Source: Marinobacter salicampi (GTDB taxonomy: Bacteria > Pseudomonadota > Gammaproteobacteria > Pseudomonadales > Oleiphilaceae). Taken from it: 64,000 bases of DNA. The notes under the pieces were generated by a model. The model was not told where the DNA came from and made no database searches. It saw only the letters and a list, made by a program, of their open reading frames with translations. Position numbers and translations under genes: made by a program. The DNA is taken from the NCBI RefSeq assembly GCF_011074795.1, contig NZ_JAAMPF010000018.1, positions 496,001-560,000 of the forward strand. Reading direction: 5' to 3'. This document shows positions 16,594 to 25,727 of this stretch, one piece after another; position 1 is the first letter of the stretch, and the number at the start of each line of letters is the position of its first letter.

Positions 16594-17250
16594 ATGACAT
16601 CCCGACAGGATCTGTTCGATACCCTGGCTCAAGTTGGTAAGGCCTTTGGCAGTGGTCAGCGCCTTGCCCTGCTGGAGCGCATTATCCAGGGTGAAGCTTC
16701 AGTTGAAACGCTCGCCAGCAGTACCGACCTGACCGTCGGCAATACCTCCGCACATTTGCAGCAGTTGCGTAGAGCCGGTCTCGTGACGGCGACCCGCTCC
16801 GGCAAACAGATGATTTACCGGCTCACCGACCAGCGTATCGTCACCCTGCTGGGTCTGATGCGACAGGTGGCCGAGACCAACCTGGCGGAAATGGAACGCG
16901 TTGTCGGCCGGCTCTTTGCTGATAATGACCCCGAAGGTCCAATGGAGGCTATTTCGCGGGATGACCTGCTCAAAGGCCTGAAAAAGGGGGAGATTGCCCT
17001 GCTTGACGTGCGTCCGGTAGACGAGTTCGCAGCCGGGCACTTGCCCGAAGCCGTCAATATTCCTTTGGAGCAGCTCGAATCCATGCTTGACCACTTGCCC
17101 AAAGACCGGCAAATCGTCGCTTACTGCCGGGGACCCTATTGTGTACTTTCACACCAGGCCGTTCAGTGTCTGCGGAAGTTGGGTTATCAGGTCAGGCGTT
17201 TTGATGAAGGCTTTCCCGAGTGGAAAGCCGCCGGACTGCCCGTGCATTAA
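16594..17250 (+). CDS. ArsR-family regulator fused to a rhodanese domain
   Basis: A 218-residue two-domain protein. An N-terminal winged helix (residues ~10-90, with VGNTSAHLQQLRRAGLV as recognition helix) is followed by a rhodanese domain (residues ~120-218) with LLDVRPVDEFAAGHLPEAVNIP and the active-site loop YCRGPYCVLS. Cys178 is the persulfide-forming residue and Cys183 a second thiol. Such fusions are sulfide or polysulfide-sensing repressors. The ATG at 16594 has AGGAG twelve bases upstream; an upstream in-frame TTG is less likely. It may act on the inverted repeat at 15878-15897 and thereby on the divergent DsrE-like gene and the cupin. Confidence 0.9.
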   Translation: MTSRQDLFDTLAQVGKAFGSGQRLALLERIIQGEASVETLASSTDLTVGNTSAHLQQLRRAGLVTATRSGKQMIYRLTDQRIVTLLGLMRQVAETNLAEMERVVGRLFADNDPEGPMEAISRDDLLKGLKKGEIALLDVRPVDEFAAGHLPEAVNIPLEQLESMLDHLPKDRQIVAYCRGPYCVLSHQAVQCLRKLGYQVRRFDEGFPEWKAAGLPVH

Positions 17251-17264
17251 TCAGAGGAACAGCT

Positions 17265-18098
17265 TTGACCAACACAATGCTCGCTAATGAACCCCTGATC
17301 CGGATCGGCTTTTTTCTCTCGGTGCTGGTTCTTATGGTGGTATGGGAGCTTGTGGCAGCCCGCCGTCCCCAGCGTATTGGTCGCCTGACCCGGTGGCCCA
17401 GTAACCTGGCGATCGTGGTACTGGATACGGTGGCCGTGCGGCTGGTGTTTCCTGTAGCAGCGGTGGGTACCGCTTTCGTGGCATCAGAAAGTGGCTGGGG
17501 TGTGCTTAATCTGGTTGCCATGCCGGCCTGGCTTTCCGTGGTGATTGCTGTACTGGTGCTGGACCTTGCCATCTATTTCCAGCACCGGTTGTTTCATGCT
17601 GTTCCCTGGCTCTGGCGTCTGCATCGGATGCATCATGCGGATCTGGAGTTCGACGTTACCACTGGCCTGCGCTTTCATCCGTTCGAGATTGTCCTTTCAA
17701 TGGCGATCAAGCTCGCCGTGGTTCTGGTACTCGGCGCGCCCGCCGTGGCCGTGGTGATCTTCGAAGTGCTGCTGAATGCTACCTCCATGTTCAATCACGG
17801 CAATGTCCTTTTGCCCCGCTGGCTCGACAGGCGCTTGCGGCTGTTGGTGGTGACACCGGAAATGCACCGGGTGCATCACTCGGTAATCCGGCGGGAAACC
17901 AACAGTAATTTTGGCTTCAATCTGCCCTGGTGGGACCGGCTGTTTGGCACCTACCGGGACCAGCCGAAGAAGGATCATCTGGGCATGACCATTGGTATCG
18001 AAGATTTCCGCACCAGGCAGGATCTACGGCTGGACCGGATGCTGATCCAGCCTTTCAGGCAGCAATACACCGGGCCTTTAAAGAGTCAGGAATTCTGA
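17265..18098 (+). CDS. Sterol desaturase/fatty-acid hydroxylase family membrane enzyme
   Basis: A 277-residue integral membrane di-iron oxygenase. The histidine clusters are complete: HRLFH, HRMHH, a central FNHGN, and HRVHH. Several hydrophobic helices surround them. The substrate is unknown, but a lipid is expected. The likely start is the TTG at 17265, six bases after GAGGA; the next ATG (17277) is too far from that site. It follows the ArsR-rhodanese gene by 14 bp, so it is probably in the same operon. It is convergent with the MFS gene, with a 2-bp gap. Confidence 0.88.
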   Translation: MTNTMLANEPLIRIGFFLSVLVLMVVWELVAARRPQRIGRLTRWPSNLAIVVLDTVAVRLVFPVAAVGTAFVASESGWGVLNLVAMPAWLSVVIAVLVLDLAIYFQHRLFHAVPWLWRLHRMHHADLEFDVTTGLRFHPFEIVLSMAIKLAVVLVLGAPAVAVVIFEVLLNATSMFNHGNVLLPRWLDRRLRLLVVTPEMHRVHHSVIRRETNSNFGFNLPWWDRLFGTYRDQPKKDHLGMTIGIEDFRTRQDLRLDRMLIQPFRQQYTGPLKSQEF

Positions 18099-18100
18099 GC

Positions 18101-19303
18101 TCAGGGGTTGTCCACCCTGGCAGACATGAAATTGGCGCTCAGCCAGAGCCAGAGGATGGCGAAGCCCAGAACTGTTATTGGTGCCAGCATGGTCAGGTTC
18201 AGCATCTCCCAGCCCAGGTAATACAGTAGTGAGCCGGAGAGCAGCGTACCCAACGCCACCAGTGAAAAGATAACCAGGTCATTGATGCCCTGCACCTTGC
18301 CACGCTCAGCTTCGGTGTGAACTGTCGATAACAGGATGCTGCCGCCGATGAACAGGAAATTCCAGCTGATTCCCAGTAGTACCAGTGCAAGCCAGAAGTG
18401 AGTGAGCGTACTCCCATGCGTTGCCGCAACCACCGTGGCTACCAATAGCAGACACCCAGCGAAGAGAATGGCGCCAATGCCGGCGCGGGCGATCAGGCTA
18501 CCGGTAAAAAACGAGGGCACGAACATGGCCAATACATGCCATTGCATAATGAACGTCACCTGCTCCACGCCAAGCCCCTTGTCACGCATTGCAAGTGGGG
18601 TGGCGGCCATCAACAGCATCATCACGGCATAACCGATGGCAGCCGCCACCAGGGCAACCTGGAAGCGTGGTTGCGCAGCAATCGCGGTCATGGGGCGGGA
18701 AGGTTCGCCGGGTTTGGGCTCACCGCTGGCCGGCACCTTCAGTTGGCTTAAAAGAGCAATTGCCAGCAGGGCCAGAAGCGCAATCATCAGGTAAGGCCCG
18801 CCCGATGGGACGCTGGCAATCCACTGGGTTGCGCTTGCGTTCCAGGGTCCCAGAAAGGCCGCTGCCACGCCGCCCGCCAACACCAGGGATATGGCCCGGC
18901 TGCGGAAGGCGGGGCTGGCGACGTCGGCGGCGGCGAAGCGATAGTACATGGCGAAACTCTGGTAAAGCCCGAGCAGCAGGCTGCCCAGGCAGAACAGCCA
19001 GAACGATTCCACCCCGATGGCAACAAAACTCAACAGCCCCCCGCCAACGCCGCCAAAGCCTGCGCCAGTAATAAAGCCCCTGCGGCGACCCACCCGCTTC
19101 ATAAATAGCGAGGCAGGCAGCGTCGTAAGCACGGTTCCGAACATCATGATGGCGATGGGCAGGGTCGCGAGGGCCGGGTCAGGACTGAGCCATTTACCCA
19201 CCACGCCGCTGAGGGTCATAACCGTAACAGCTGCCACTATGAACAGGGTCTGGTTGATGGCCAGAATGGCTACGTTGGCTTTTTCGTGAGTATAAGGGTC
19301 CAA
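18101..19303 (-). CDS. Major facilitator superfamily transporter
   Basis: A 400-residue protein with about 12 hydrophobic segments and an MFS-type loop SLFMKRVGRRRGF between the second and third helices. A central hydrophilic linker (residues ~195-215, rich in Pro, Glu and Lys) separates two halves. Substrate not predictable. The start is a TTG at 19303 with GGGAG about nine bases upstream. The 248-bp divergent region to the next gene contains no recognisable gene. Confidence 0.85.
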   Translation of the reverse strand: MDPYTHEKANVAILAINQTLFIVAAVTVMTLSGVVGKWLSPDPALATLPIAIMMFGTVLTTLPASLFMKRVGRRRGFITGAGFGGVGGGLLSFVAIGVESFWLFCLGSLLLGLYQSFAMYYRFAAADVASPAFRSRAISLVLAGGVAAAFLGPWNASATQWIASVPSGGPYLMIALLALLAIALLSQLKVPASGEPKPGEPSRPMTAIAAQPRFQVALVAAAIGYAVMMLLMAATPLAMRDKGLGVEQVTFIMQWHVLAMFVPSFFTGSLIARAGIGAILFAGCLLLVATVVAATHGSTLTHFWLALVLLGISWNFLFIGGSILLSTVHTEAERGKVQGINDLVIFSLVALGTLLSGSLLYYLGWEMLNLTMLAPITVLGFAILWLWLSANFMSARVDNP

Positions 19304-19551
19304 ACAGGCTAACTCCCGGTTGATTCTGTGCGCTGCGCCTGGGGGCCCGCCGCATAGAAGAAGGCCGCCCCCGACAGACTTCGACGGTTACTTTTGGTTC
19401 ATAAGCAAAACTATAAGGGTGGCACTTCCGTACAGATATGCAACACAGGGACGCCGGCTCGACACCGTTAGATCGGAATAGACGTCCCTGACGCCGAGCA
19501 CGTATCGTCAATATTCACCCGCAATTTTGACAGCGCCAAATAGAAATTCTT

Positions 19552-20775
19552 ATGGCCAGCAATCTGCCCACCGAAAGAAAACCTGCGGTGATCGCCGCCC
19601 TGGCCGGAGGCTGGGTCGCGGACGCAGCCAGTCTTGGCTTGCACTGGCTATACGACAGCCAGCGTATCCATGAGGTTGGGGGCCGGTCACCGGAGTTCCT
19701 GCCGCCGAAGCCCGATTATTTCAAGGGCGGGTTTGGTTACTTTGCCCATGACGGCAAACGCTCGGGCGATGTCAGTCATTACGGCGCTGCCACACGAGTG
19801 TTTGCCGACAGCCTGCTGGCCTGCGAGGGCCGCCTCGATACCCGCGACTACCAGCGGCGTTTTCGCGCCTTCTTCGGGCCTGGTGGCCAGTGGCAGGGTT
19901 ACATTGATAACCCCACCCGGCTGACGCTGGACAACCTGAACGCCATCGAACAAAACGCCATTGCACAGGCCCAGTCGACAACCACGGCCGACCTGACCGA
20001 TCAACAGAAACGGGTGCTGGTGCAAAAGGTTTTGCCCTATACCCGGCGCCTGAGTGGCGACCAGCTGGCTGAGCCGGTTCGTAAGGCCATCAGCCTTACC
20101 TATACCGAATATGAGGTGCAGGAGGCCGGTGTGCTTCTTGCCGAAACCATCGACCGCCACCTGGTTCCTGAAAGCGGTGCTGACGACATGCAGTTGCCGG
20201 CCGTGTCCAAATTGCCGCCCCTGGTCGCCCGCTATTGCGGCCAGACCGACTTACTGGAGATCACCGAGGCTGCGGTCAGGGTAACCAATCAAAATGATGA
20301 GGCTGTGGCTTGGGCCCGTTGTGCAGCGCAGCTTCTGGATCAGGTATTCCGGGGCGAGCCACTATCGGCGGCTCTGGATGCCGGTGCCAAAGAGGCTGCC
20401 GACCCTGAAAGCCTGGCCCGGGCACGCTCCGGTCCCGCCCTTGATGCTCCGGCCGCAGGCGATACCTATGGCCGCACCTGTTACCTGCACGAAGCCATGC
20501 CGGTGATCTTTCATATCCTCAGCCATGCCGACAGCTATACCGAGGCTGTTCGCGCCAATATCCAGTGTGGCGGCGACTCCTGCGGCCGGGCCTGGATCAT
20601 CGGGCCGGTAATGGCGGTACTGCATGGGGTGGGTGGTGAGAGCGGTATTCCCTTGAGCTGGCTGGCCCGTGTTACAGATGCCCCCGCCATCCTCGCTGAC
20701 ATTGAAACGCTGGTTAATGGAACCTGGAGCACCAGGAATATTGCTACTGAACTACCCGGTTGCCCAGCGGCTTGA
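19552..20775 (+). CDS. ADP-ribosylglycohydrolase (DraG/ARH) family protein
   Basis: A 407-residue protein. An N-terminal AALAGGWVADAASLGLHWLYD segment and a SHYGAATRVFADSLL helix match the start of the ARH fold. Near the end NIQCGGDSCGRAWIIGPVMAVLHGV followed by IPLSWL matches the conserved (G)GD(S/T)-x-(G)-x3-G and IP-x-W elements. These proteins remove ADP-ribose from proteins or small molecules using Mg2+. The first metal motif is less canonical than in DraG, and the relative may be closer to J1-crystallin-like members. There is no clear ribosome site before the ATG at 19552. No partner ADP-ribosyltransferase is visible nearby. Confidence 0.75.
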   Translation: MASNLPTERKPAVIAALAGGWVADAASLGLHWLYDSQRIHEVGGRSPEFLPPKPDYFKGGFGYFAHDGKRSGDVSHYGAATRVFADSLLACEGRLDTRDYQRRFRAFFGPGGQWQGYIDNPTRLTLDNLNAIEQNAIAQAQSTTTADLTDQQKRVLVQKVLPYTRRLSGDQLAEPVRKAISLTYTEYEVQEAGVLLAETIDRHLVPESGADDMQLPAVSKLPPLVARYCGQTDLLEITEAAVRVTNQNDEAVAWARCAAQLLDQVFRGEPLSAALDAGAKEAADPESLARARSGPALDAPAAGDTYGRTCYLHEAMPVIFHILSHADSYTEAVRANIQCGGDSCGRAWIIGPVMAVLHGVGGESGIPLSWLARVTDAPAILADIETLVNGTWSTRNIATELPGCPAA

Positions 20776-20794
20776 CCTTGCGGAATGTCTTCAA

Positions 20795-20865
20795 TCAGAG
20801 AGAAGGTGGAATTTCTTTTCATATCTGCCAGAGCCATATGGAGCCCTATGATAACCTCTCTCTGA
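20795..20865. repeat. Widely spaced inverted repeat
   Basis: TCAGAGAGAAGG pairs with CCTCTCTCTGA (one bulged A) across about 48 bp, downstream of the ADP-ribosylglycohydrolase gene and upstream of the cyclic-di-GMP gene. It could fold as a long stem in either transcript. The role is unknown. Confidence 0.5.
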
Positions 20866-20893
20866 AGCCTTAAGGAAAAGGGAACCCCAGGAG

Positions 20894-21019
20894 ATGATGC
20901 AAATGTCCGTCTCAAGCTTCCTGACGCGTGCTATCTGGTTGAGCCTGGTTGCTACCGGGCGCCTGGCATCCGAATTGTCGAAAACCTGTTCCGTCGTCAA
21001 TTCTTGGGATCGTCGTTAG
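20894..21019 (+). CDS. Possible 41-codon leader ORF ahead of the GGDEF-EAL gene
   Basis: A short frame with AGGAG directly before its clustered ATGs (20894, 20897, 20903). It ends in TAG two bases before the ATG at 21021, an arrangement seen in translational coupling. The product has a hydrophobic middle but no recognised motif. It may be a leader peptide or chance. Confidence 0.3.
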   Translation: MMQMSVSSFLTRAIWLSLVATGRLASELSKTCSVVNSWDRR

Positions 21020-21020
21020 G

Positions 21021-24000
21021 ATGGGCGCGCGCGAACTCGTTGCCGCTCTGGCTGGTTTCGTCGGGGGCATGCTGGCCAAAGGGCGTCTTGGCCCTCCCGT
21101 GGGCGAAGGCCCGAAGCCGGGTCAGGCTTCAGACTCTGCACGGAGTGCGGCTACCCGCGCATCAGCTGCCGCCAAAATCAAGAAACTCCGGGAAAGCGAA
21201 GTTCGTCATCGGGAACTCTTTGAAGCCAACCCCAACCCGATGTGGATTTTTGATCTTGAAACTCTGGCGTTTCTTGATGTGAACGAGGCTGCAATCAGGC
21301 ATTACGGGTACAGCCGGGAAACGTTCATGCGGATGACCCTGAAGGACATTCGTCCGGCAGAAGACTTTCCGAGGCTGTCTGAAAGCGTAGCCAGCACTAC
21401 CGGGGGCCTGAACGAGGTGATCAGCTCGCGGCACTTCACCCGTGACGGCCGGTTGATCGATGTCGAGATCAGGTCGCATTTTTTTGAGTTCAAGGGCCGG
21501 CGGGCCGCACTAGTAGCCGTCCACGATGTAACAGAGCGCAATCGTGTCCAGAATGCGCTGCGCTCAAGCGAGGCTGAATTCCGGGCTCTGGTCGAATCCA
21601 TGCCGCAGATTGTATGGGTGACCCGCCCGGACGGCTGGCATGTGGACTTCAACCAACACTGGCTGGAATACACCGGACTGACCCTTGAAGAGAGTATCGG
21701 CCACGGGTGGAACCCCGCCTTCCATCCGGGCGACCGTGGGCTGGCCGCTGAGCGATGGCTGCATGCAACCGGCACCGGGGAACCCTATGAGATTGAGTAC
21801 CGGCTCCGACGGTGGGACGGGGTTTATCACTGGATGCTCGGCCGAGCCCTTCCCATGCGAGATGCCGAGGGCAACATCGTTAAATGGTTCGGCACCTGCA
21901 CGGATATTGACGATCTGAAGCGAACTCAGGAGCGTCTGGATGAGGCCCAGCGCGTTGGCAGAATCGGTGACTGGGAATACAACGTGGCCACTGAGGAAAC
22001 CTTCTGGTCGCCGGTCGTCTACGGGATACTCGGAAGAGACCGCAGGCTCGGGCCTCCCCAGAGCTTTCGTGAGCGGGCCAGTTTCTACGACCCAGAAAGC
22101 GTCGAGCTCCTGAAAGAACGGATCGCTCTCGTGACTGCGTCAGGCAAGGCTCAGACATTTGATCTGCGAACCAGGAAAAGGGATCGCAAAGAAACCTACG
22201 TCCAGATAGTGGTCGTGCCAAAGAAGGATGACAACGGCAGGGTCGTGGGCCTTTTCGGAACGGTTCAGGATATTTCGGAACGCAAGCACGCGGAATTGGG
22301 CCTGCAGGCCAGGGCTCAGCAACAGTTACTGGTGGCCGCGCTTGGACGGTCTGCCCTGTCTGCTGCCAGTCTGGACGAGGTGTATGAGGAGGCCGCCGCA
22401 ACGGTTGCCAAAGGTCTGAAGGTGGAGTTCAGCAATGTCCTGCTTCTGGAAGGACCTCAGAAAGCACCGCTGCTGAAGGCGGGCATTGGTTGGGGCCCGG
22501 AATGGATGGGTCGCCAGATGTCCGGACCGGCAGAGCAATCGCAAACGTACCGGGTCCTTGCGTCCCACGAGCCGGTGATCATGGATGATATCTCTGCGGA
22601 CCAACGGTTCGCGCCATCCGAACTACTGACTACCCATGGGGTTATCAGCGGCGCAGAGGTTCTGATCGGTGGCATCGACAGACCTGTCGGAGTGTTGGGT
22701 GCTTATTCCTGCACGGCCCGGAAATTCTCGACCGATGATGTCGGCTTTCTGCAGGGGGTTGCTAACACCCTCGGCGCTGCGACCGAGCGCCAGCGGGCAA
22801 ATGAGCAGCTCAGCTACATGGCTCTCCACGATTCCCTGACGGACCTGCCAAATCGCGTGCTTCTAACCGATCGGTTAGATGTGGCCCTGTCCCACGCTGA
22901 GCGCCATGACCAGCAGGTGGCGCTGCTCTTTCTCGATCTCGACCGTTTCAAGCACGTCAATGATGTCTTTGGCCATGGCCTGGGTGATGAGATTCTTCGT
23001 GAAGTGGCAAAGCGGCTTGCCAGTTGTGTGCGTGCTGAAGACACGGTAAGCCGACAAGGGGGCGACGAGTTCATTATGGCTCTGTCAGGTATCGAGGACG
23101 CCGAGGATGCGGCTCACATTGCCGACAAGGTTCTTAATGCCATTACCGCCCCTTTTCTGGTAAAGGGAACCGAAATCATTCTGGGCATCAGTATAGGGAT
23201 TGCCTGTTATCCCCTTGATGGTGACAACGCGGAGACTCTGCTACGTAATGCAGATGCCGCTATGTACGTGGCAAAGGAGCTGGGGCGTAGCCGTTATCAG
23301 TTCTACTCTCCGGAAATGAATTTGCAGGGGCTGGATCACCTGACCCTCAAAAGTGATCTGCACTATGCCATCGAACGCAATGAGCTGTTTATCGAGTATC
23401 AGCCGCAACTTGACCTCGACACAGGGCAAGTGGTGGGGCTGGAGGCCCTGGTAAGGTGGCGGCATCCAATCCGCGGTGTTCTATCCCCCGGCCAGTTCAT
23501 CCCGATTGCAGAGGAGTGCGGCCTGATCACGCCAGTCGGAAACTGGGTCATGGAGTCAGCCTGCAGTCAGCATGCCCGCTGGGTCTCCGAAGGCCTGGTA
23601 ATGGGCACTATGGCGGTCAACATTTCTGCCCATCAGTTTCGCCAGAGTGATTTCTGCGAGCGGGTAAACGACGTACTGTTGCGTACAGGGCTTCTACCTG
23701 AACTGCTGGAACTGGAAGTCACCGAAAGCGTGGTCATGCAGGGTATTGATCAGGTTCTGAGCAAGCTCAATATACTCCGTTCCCTGGGGGTTACCCTTGC
23801 CATAGACGATTTCGGGACCGGCTACTCGAGCCTGAGTTACCTCAAGCAGTTTCCGCTTCATCGGCTAAAGATCGATCAGTCGTTCACCCGCGGGCTGCCA
23901 GGCGATCAGGAAAGCGCGGCGATCGCCAAAGCCATTATCCAGATGGGGCACAGTCTGGGTCTCGATGTCCTGGCCGAGGGAATTGAAACGAAAGAACAGG

Positions 24001-24110
24001 AGCAACCACTCCAGGCTCTGGGCTGCAATGCCGGACAGGGGTTTCTCTACGCAAGGCCGCTTTCAGGAGAGGAGTGTGGGGCATACTTGCGGGATGCTGT
24101 TCGGAACTAG
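21021..24110 (+). CDS. PAS-PAS-PAS-GAF-GGDEF-EAL cyclic-di-GMP enzyme
   Basis: About 1029 residues. It has three PAS modules (~68-185, ~195-310 with a WVTRPDGWHVDFNQHWLEYTG core, ~315-430), a GAF domain (~435-595), a GGDEF domain with intact GGDEF at 680, and an EAL domain with EAL at 808. The allosteric I-site RAED lies five residues before GGDEF, the standard spacing. EAL catalytic motifs ELEVTES, IDDFGTGYSS and LAEGIET are present. It could therefore both make and degrade cyclic-di-GMP in response to PAS/GAF signals; which activity dominates is unknown. I prefer the ATG at 21021, though its ribosome site is weak and an upstream in-frame TTG (20949) exists. No transmembrane anchor is evident apart from a short apolar N-terminus. 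Confidence 0.92.
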   Translation: MGARELVAALAGFVGGMLAKGRLGPPVGEGPKPGQASDSARSAATRASAAAKIKKLRESEVRHRELFEANPNPMWIFDLETLAFLDVNEAAIRHYGYSRETFMRMTLKDIRPAEDFPRLSESVASTTGGLNEVISSRHFTRDGRLIDVEIRSHFFEFKGRRAALVAVHDVTERNRVQNALRSSEAEFRALVESMPQIVWVTRPDGWHVDFNQHWLEYTGLTLEESIGHGWNPAFHPGDRGLAAERWLHATGTGEPYEIEYRLRRWDGVYHWMLGRALPMRDAEGNIVKWFGTCTDIDDLKRTQERLDEAQRVGRIGDWEYNVATEETFWSPVVYGILGRDRRLGPPQSFRERASFYDPESVELLKERIALVTASGKAQTFDLRTRKRDRKETYVQIVVVPKKDDNGRVVGLFGTVQDISERKHAELGLQARAQQQLLVAALGRSALSAASLDEVYEEAAATVAKGLKVEFSNVLLLEGPQKAPLLKAGIGWGPEWMGRQMSGPAEQSQTYRVLASHEPVIMDDISADQRFAPSELLTTHGVISGAEVLIGGIDRPVGVLGAYSCTARKFSTDDVGFLQGVANTLGAATERQRANEQLSYMALHDSLTDLPNRVLLTDRLDVALSHAERHDQQVALLFLDLDRFKHVNDVFGHGLGDEILREVAKRLASCVRAEDTVSRQGGDEFIMALSGIEDAEDAAHIADKVLNAITAPFLVKGTEIILGISIGIACYPLDGDNAETLLRNADAAMYVAKELGRSRYQFYSPEMNLQGLDHLTLKSDLHYAIERNELFIEYQPQLDLDTGQVVGLEALVRWRHPIRGVLSPGQFIPIAEECGLITPVGNWVMESACSQHARWVSEGLVMGTMAVNISAHQFRQSDFCERVNDVLLRTGLLPELLELEVTESVVMQGIDQVLSKLNILRSLGVTLAIDDFGTGYSSLSYLKQFPLHRLKIDQSFTRGLPGDQESAAIAKAIIQMGHSLGLDVLAEGIETKEQEQPLQALGCNAGQGFLYARPLSGEECGAYLRDAVRN

Positions 24111-24272
24111 GAACCCCTATAAGCAGACTCCGACAGGCCTTAAAGTACTGACAGAGCAGATGGTACCGACCTGCCGGACCACGTGCAGCCGGCAGAGCTT
24201 TATGACGGGCTCGATTGCCCATTGCCAACCCCCGTCTATGCTTTAGAGACGGAACATCAAGGAAGGACTCTT

Positions 24273-25028
24273 ATGAAAACACTACTGATAGGCACATTGT
24301 TCGCCCTTTCCCTGCTCGCAGGCGCCCCTCTGCATGCCCAGGACGATCCGGTGAGAGTCGGCATGTCGGGCCAGTACTTTCCCTTCACGTTTGTGGAGCA
24401 GGATCAGCTCAAAGGCTTCGACGTGGACATCATGGACGCGATCGGTAAGGAAATGGGCCGCGAGATCCAGTATGAAACCGCCAACTTCTCCGGACTGTTC
24501 GGCATGCTGGAATCCGGCCGCATCGATACCGTGGCTAACCAGATCACCATCACCGAGGACCGCAAGAAAGCCTATCTGTTCAGCGAGCCCTACGTCTACG
24601 ACGGCGCCCAGGTGGTGGTGCGTGAGGGCAACGATGAGATCCAGGGCGTCGAAGACCTGAAAGGCAAGACCGTCGCGGTCAACCTGGGCTCGAATTTCGA
24701 GGCCTTGCTGCGGGAGCTTCCCTACGCCGATGAGATCGACATCAAGACCTATGAAAGCAACCTCGAACGCGACACTGCCCTGGGTCGCGTCGATGCCTTC
24801 GTCATGGACCGGGTGAGTGCCGCCCAGATCATCAAGGAAAAGCCCCTGCCACTTGAGCTGGCTGGCGAGCCATTTTCCAAGATCACCAATGCCTACCCGT
24901 TCCGCGACACTGAAGACGGGCGTGCCCTGCGGGATGAGGTGAACAAGGCAATGGCCGCCCTGCGCGACGAGGGCACCCTGAAGTCCATATCAGAAAAATG
25001 GTTCGGCACCGACATCACCCGTCCCTGA
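24273..25028 (+). CDS. Periplasmic amino-acid-binding protein (cystine type)
   Basis: A 251-residue solute-binding protein of family 3. The signal peptide covers residues 1-22 (cleavage at LHA-QD). It is followed by GFDVDIMDAIGKEMG, the region containing ANQITITEDRKKAYLFSEPYVYDG, and a C-terminal ISEKWFGTDIT, all hallmarks. ATG 24273 has AAGGAAGGAC upstream. A short hairpin (CCGTCT/AGACGG, 24232-24252) sits just before the ribosome site. It is the first gene of a three-gene importer; its paralogues in Escherichia coli are TcyJ and related proteins. The cystine specificity is inferred mainly from the ATPase's resemblance to TcyN. Confidence 0.9.
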   Translation: MKTLLIGTLFALSLLAGAPLHAQDDPVRVGMSGQYFPFTFVEQDQLKGFDVDIMDAIGKEMGREIQYETANFSGLFGMLESGRIDTVANQITITEDRKKAYLFSEPYVYDGAQVVVREGNDEIQGVEDLKGKTVAVNLGSNFEALLRELPYADEIDIKTYESNLERDTALGRVDAFVMDRVSAAQIIKEKPLPLELAGEPFSKITNAYPFRDTEDGRALRDEVNKAMAALRDEGTLKSISEKWFGTDITRP

Positions 25029-25052
25029 GGGGCACAACGAGGCCTGCTCGCT

Positions 25053-25727
25053 ATGGACGTGCTGAACTTCGAGTACATGATCGGGCTGGTACCTGTTCTG
25101 CTCAGGTACCTGCCTCTCACACTGCAGCTGGCGGGCATCGGCATGGTGCTTGCGCTGATTCTCGCCTGCCTGTTTGCGGTAGTGCGGGTGCTGCGCATTC
25201 CGGTGCTCAACCAACTGACCATCGTATTTATCTCGTTCTTCCGGGGCACGCCCCTGCTGGTTCAGCTGTTCCTGTTCTACTATGGTCTGCCCCAGCTGGT
25301 CAGCGCCCTGACGGTGATTGATGGCATCACGGCCACTATCATGGGGCTGACCATGCACTTTTCCGCTTACATGGCCGAGTCCATCCGTGCGGCTATTGTC
25401 GGGGTCGACCGCAGCCAGACCGAGGCGGCTCTGTCCATCGGCATGACCAACGGCCAGTTGATGCGTCGTATCGTTCTGCCCCAGGCCACCCGGGTGGCAT
25501 TGCCGACCCTGATGAATTATTTCATCGATATGATCAAGGCAACCTCCCTGGCGTTCACCCTCGGGGTCACGGAACTGATGGGCGCGACCCAGAAAGAGGC
25601 CGCCGGCAGCTTCCTGTATTTTGAGGCGTTTATTGTCGCTGCCATCATGTACTGGGTGGTGGTTGAGATTCTGTCCAAACTCCAGAATTACCTGGAATTC
25701 CGCCTGAACAAGGCCTATAGCCGATGA
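25053..25727 (+). CDS. Amino-acid ABC transporter permease
   Basis: A 224-residue inner-membrane permease with about five hydrophobic helices and the EAA loop [22 protein letters not shown], which docks to the ATPase. [17 protein letters not shown] is typical of the HisM/TcyL group. It starts 24 bp after the binding-protein gene and overlaps the ATPase gene by 4 bp (ATGA), so translation is coupled. Confidence 0.93.
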   Translation: MDVLNFEYMIGLVPVLLRYLPLTLQLAGIGMVLALILACLFAVVRVLRIPVLNQLTIVFISFFRGTPLLVQLFLFYYGLPQLVSALTVIDGITATIMGLTMHFSAYMAESIRAAIVGVDRSQTEAALSIGMTNGQLMRRIVLPQATRVALPTLMNYFIDMIKATSLAFTLGVTELMGATQKEAAGSFLYFEAFIVAAIMYWVVVEILSKLQNYLEFRLNKAYSR

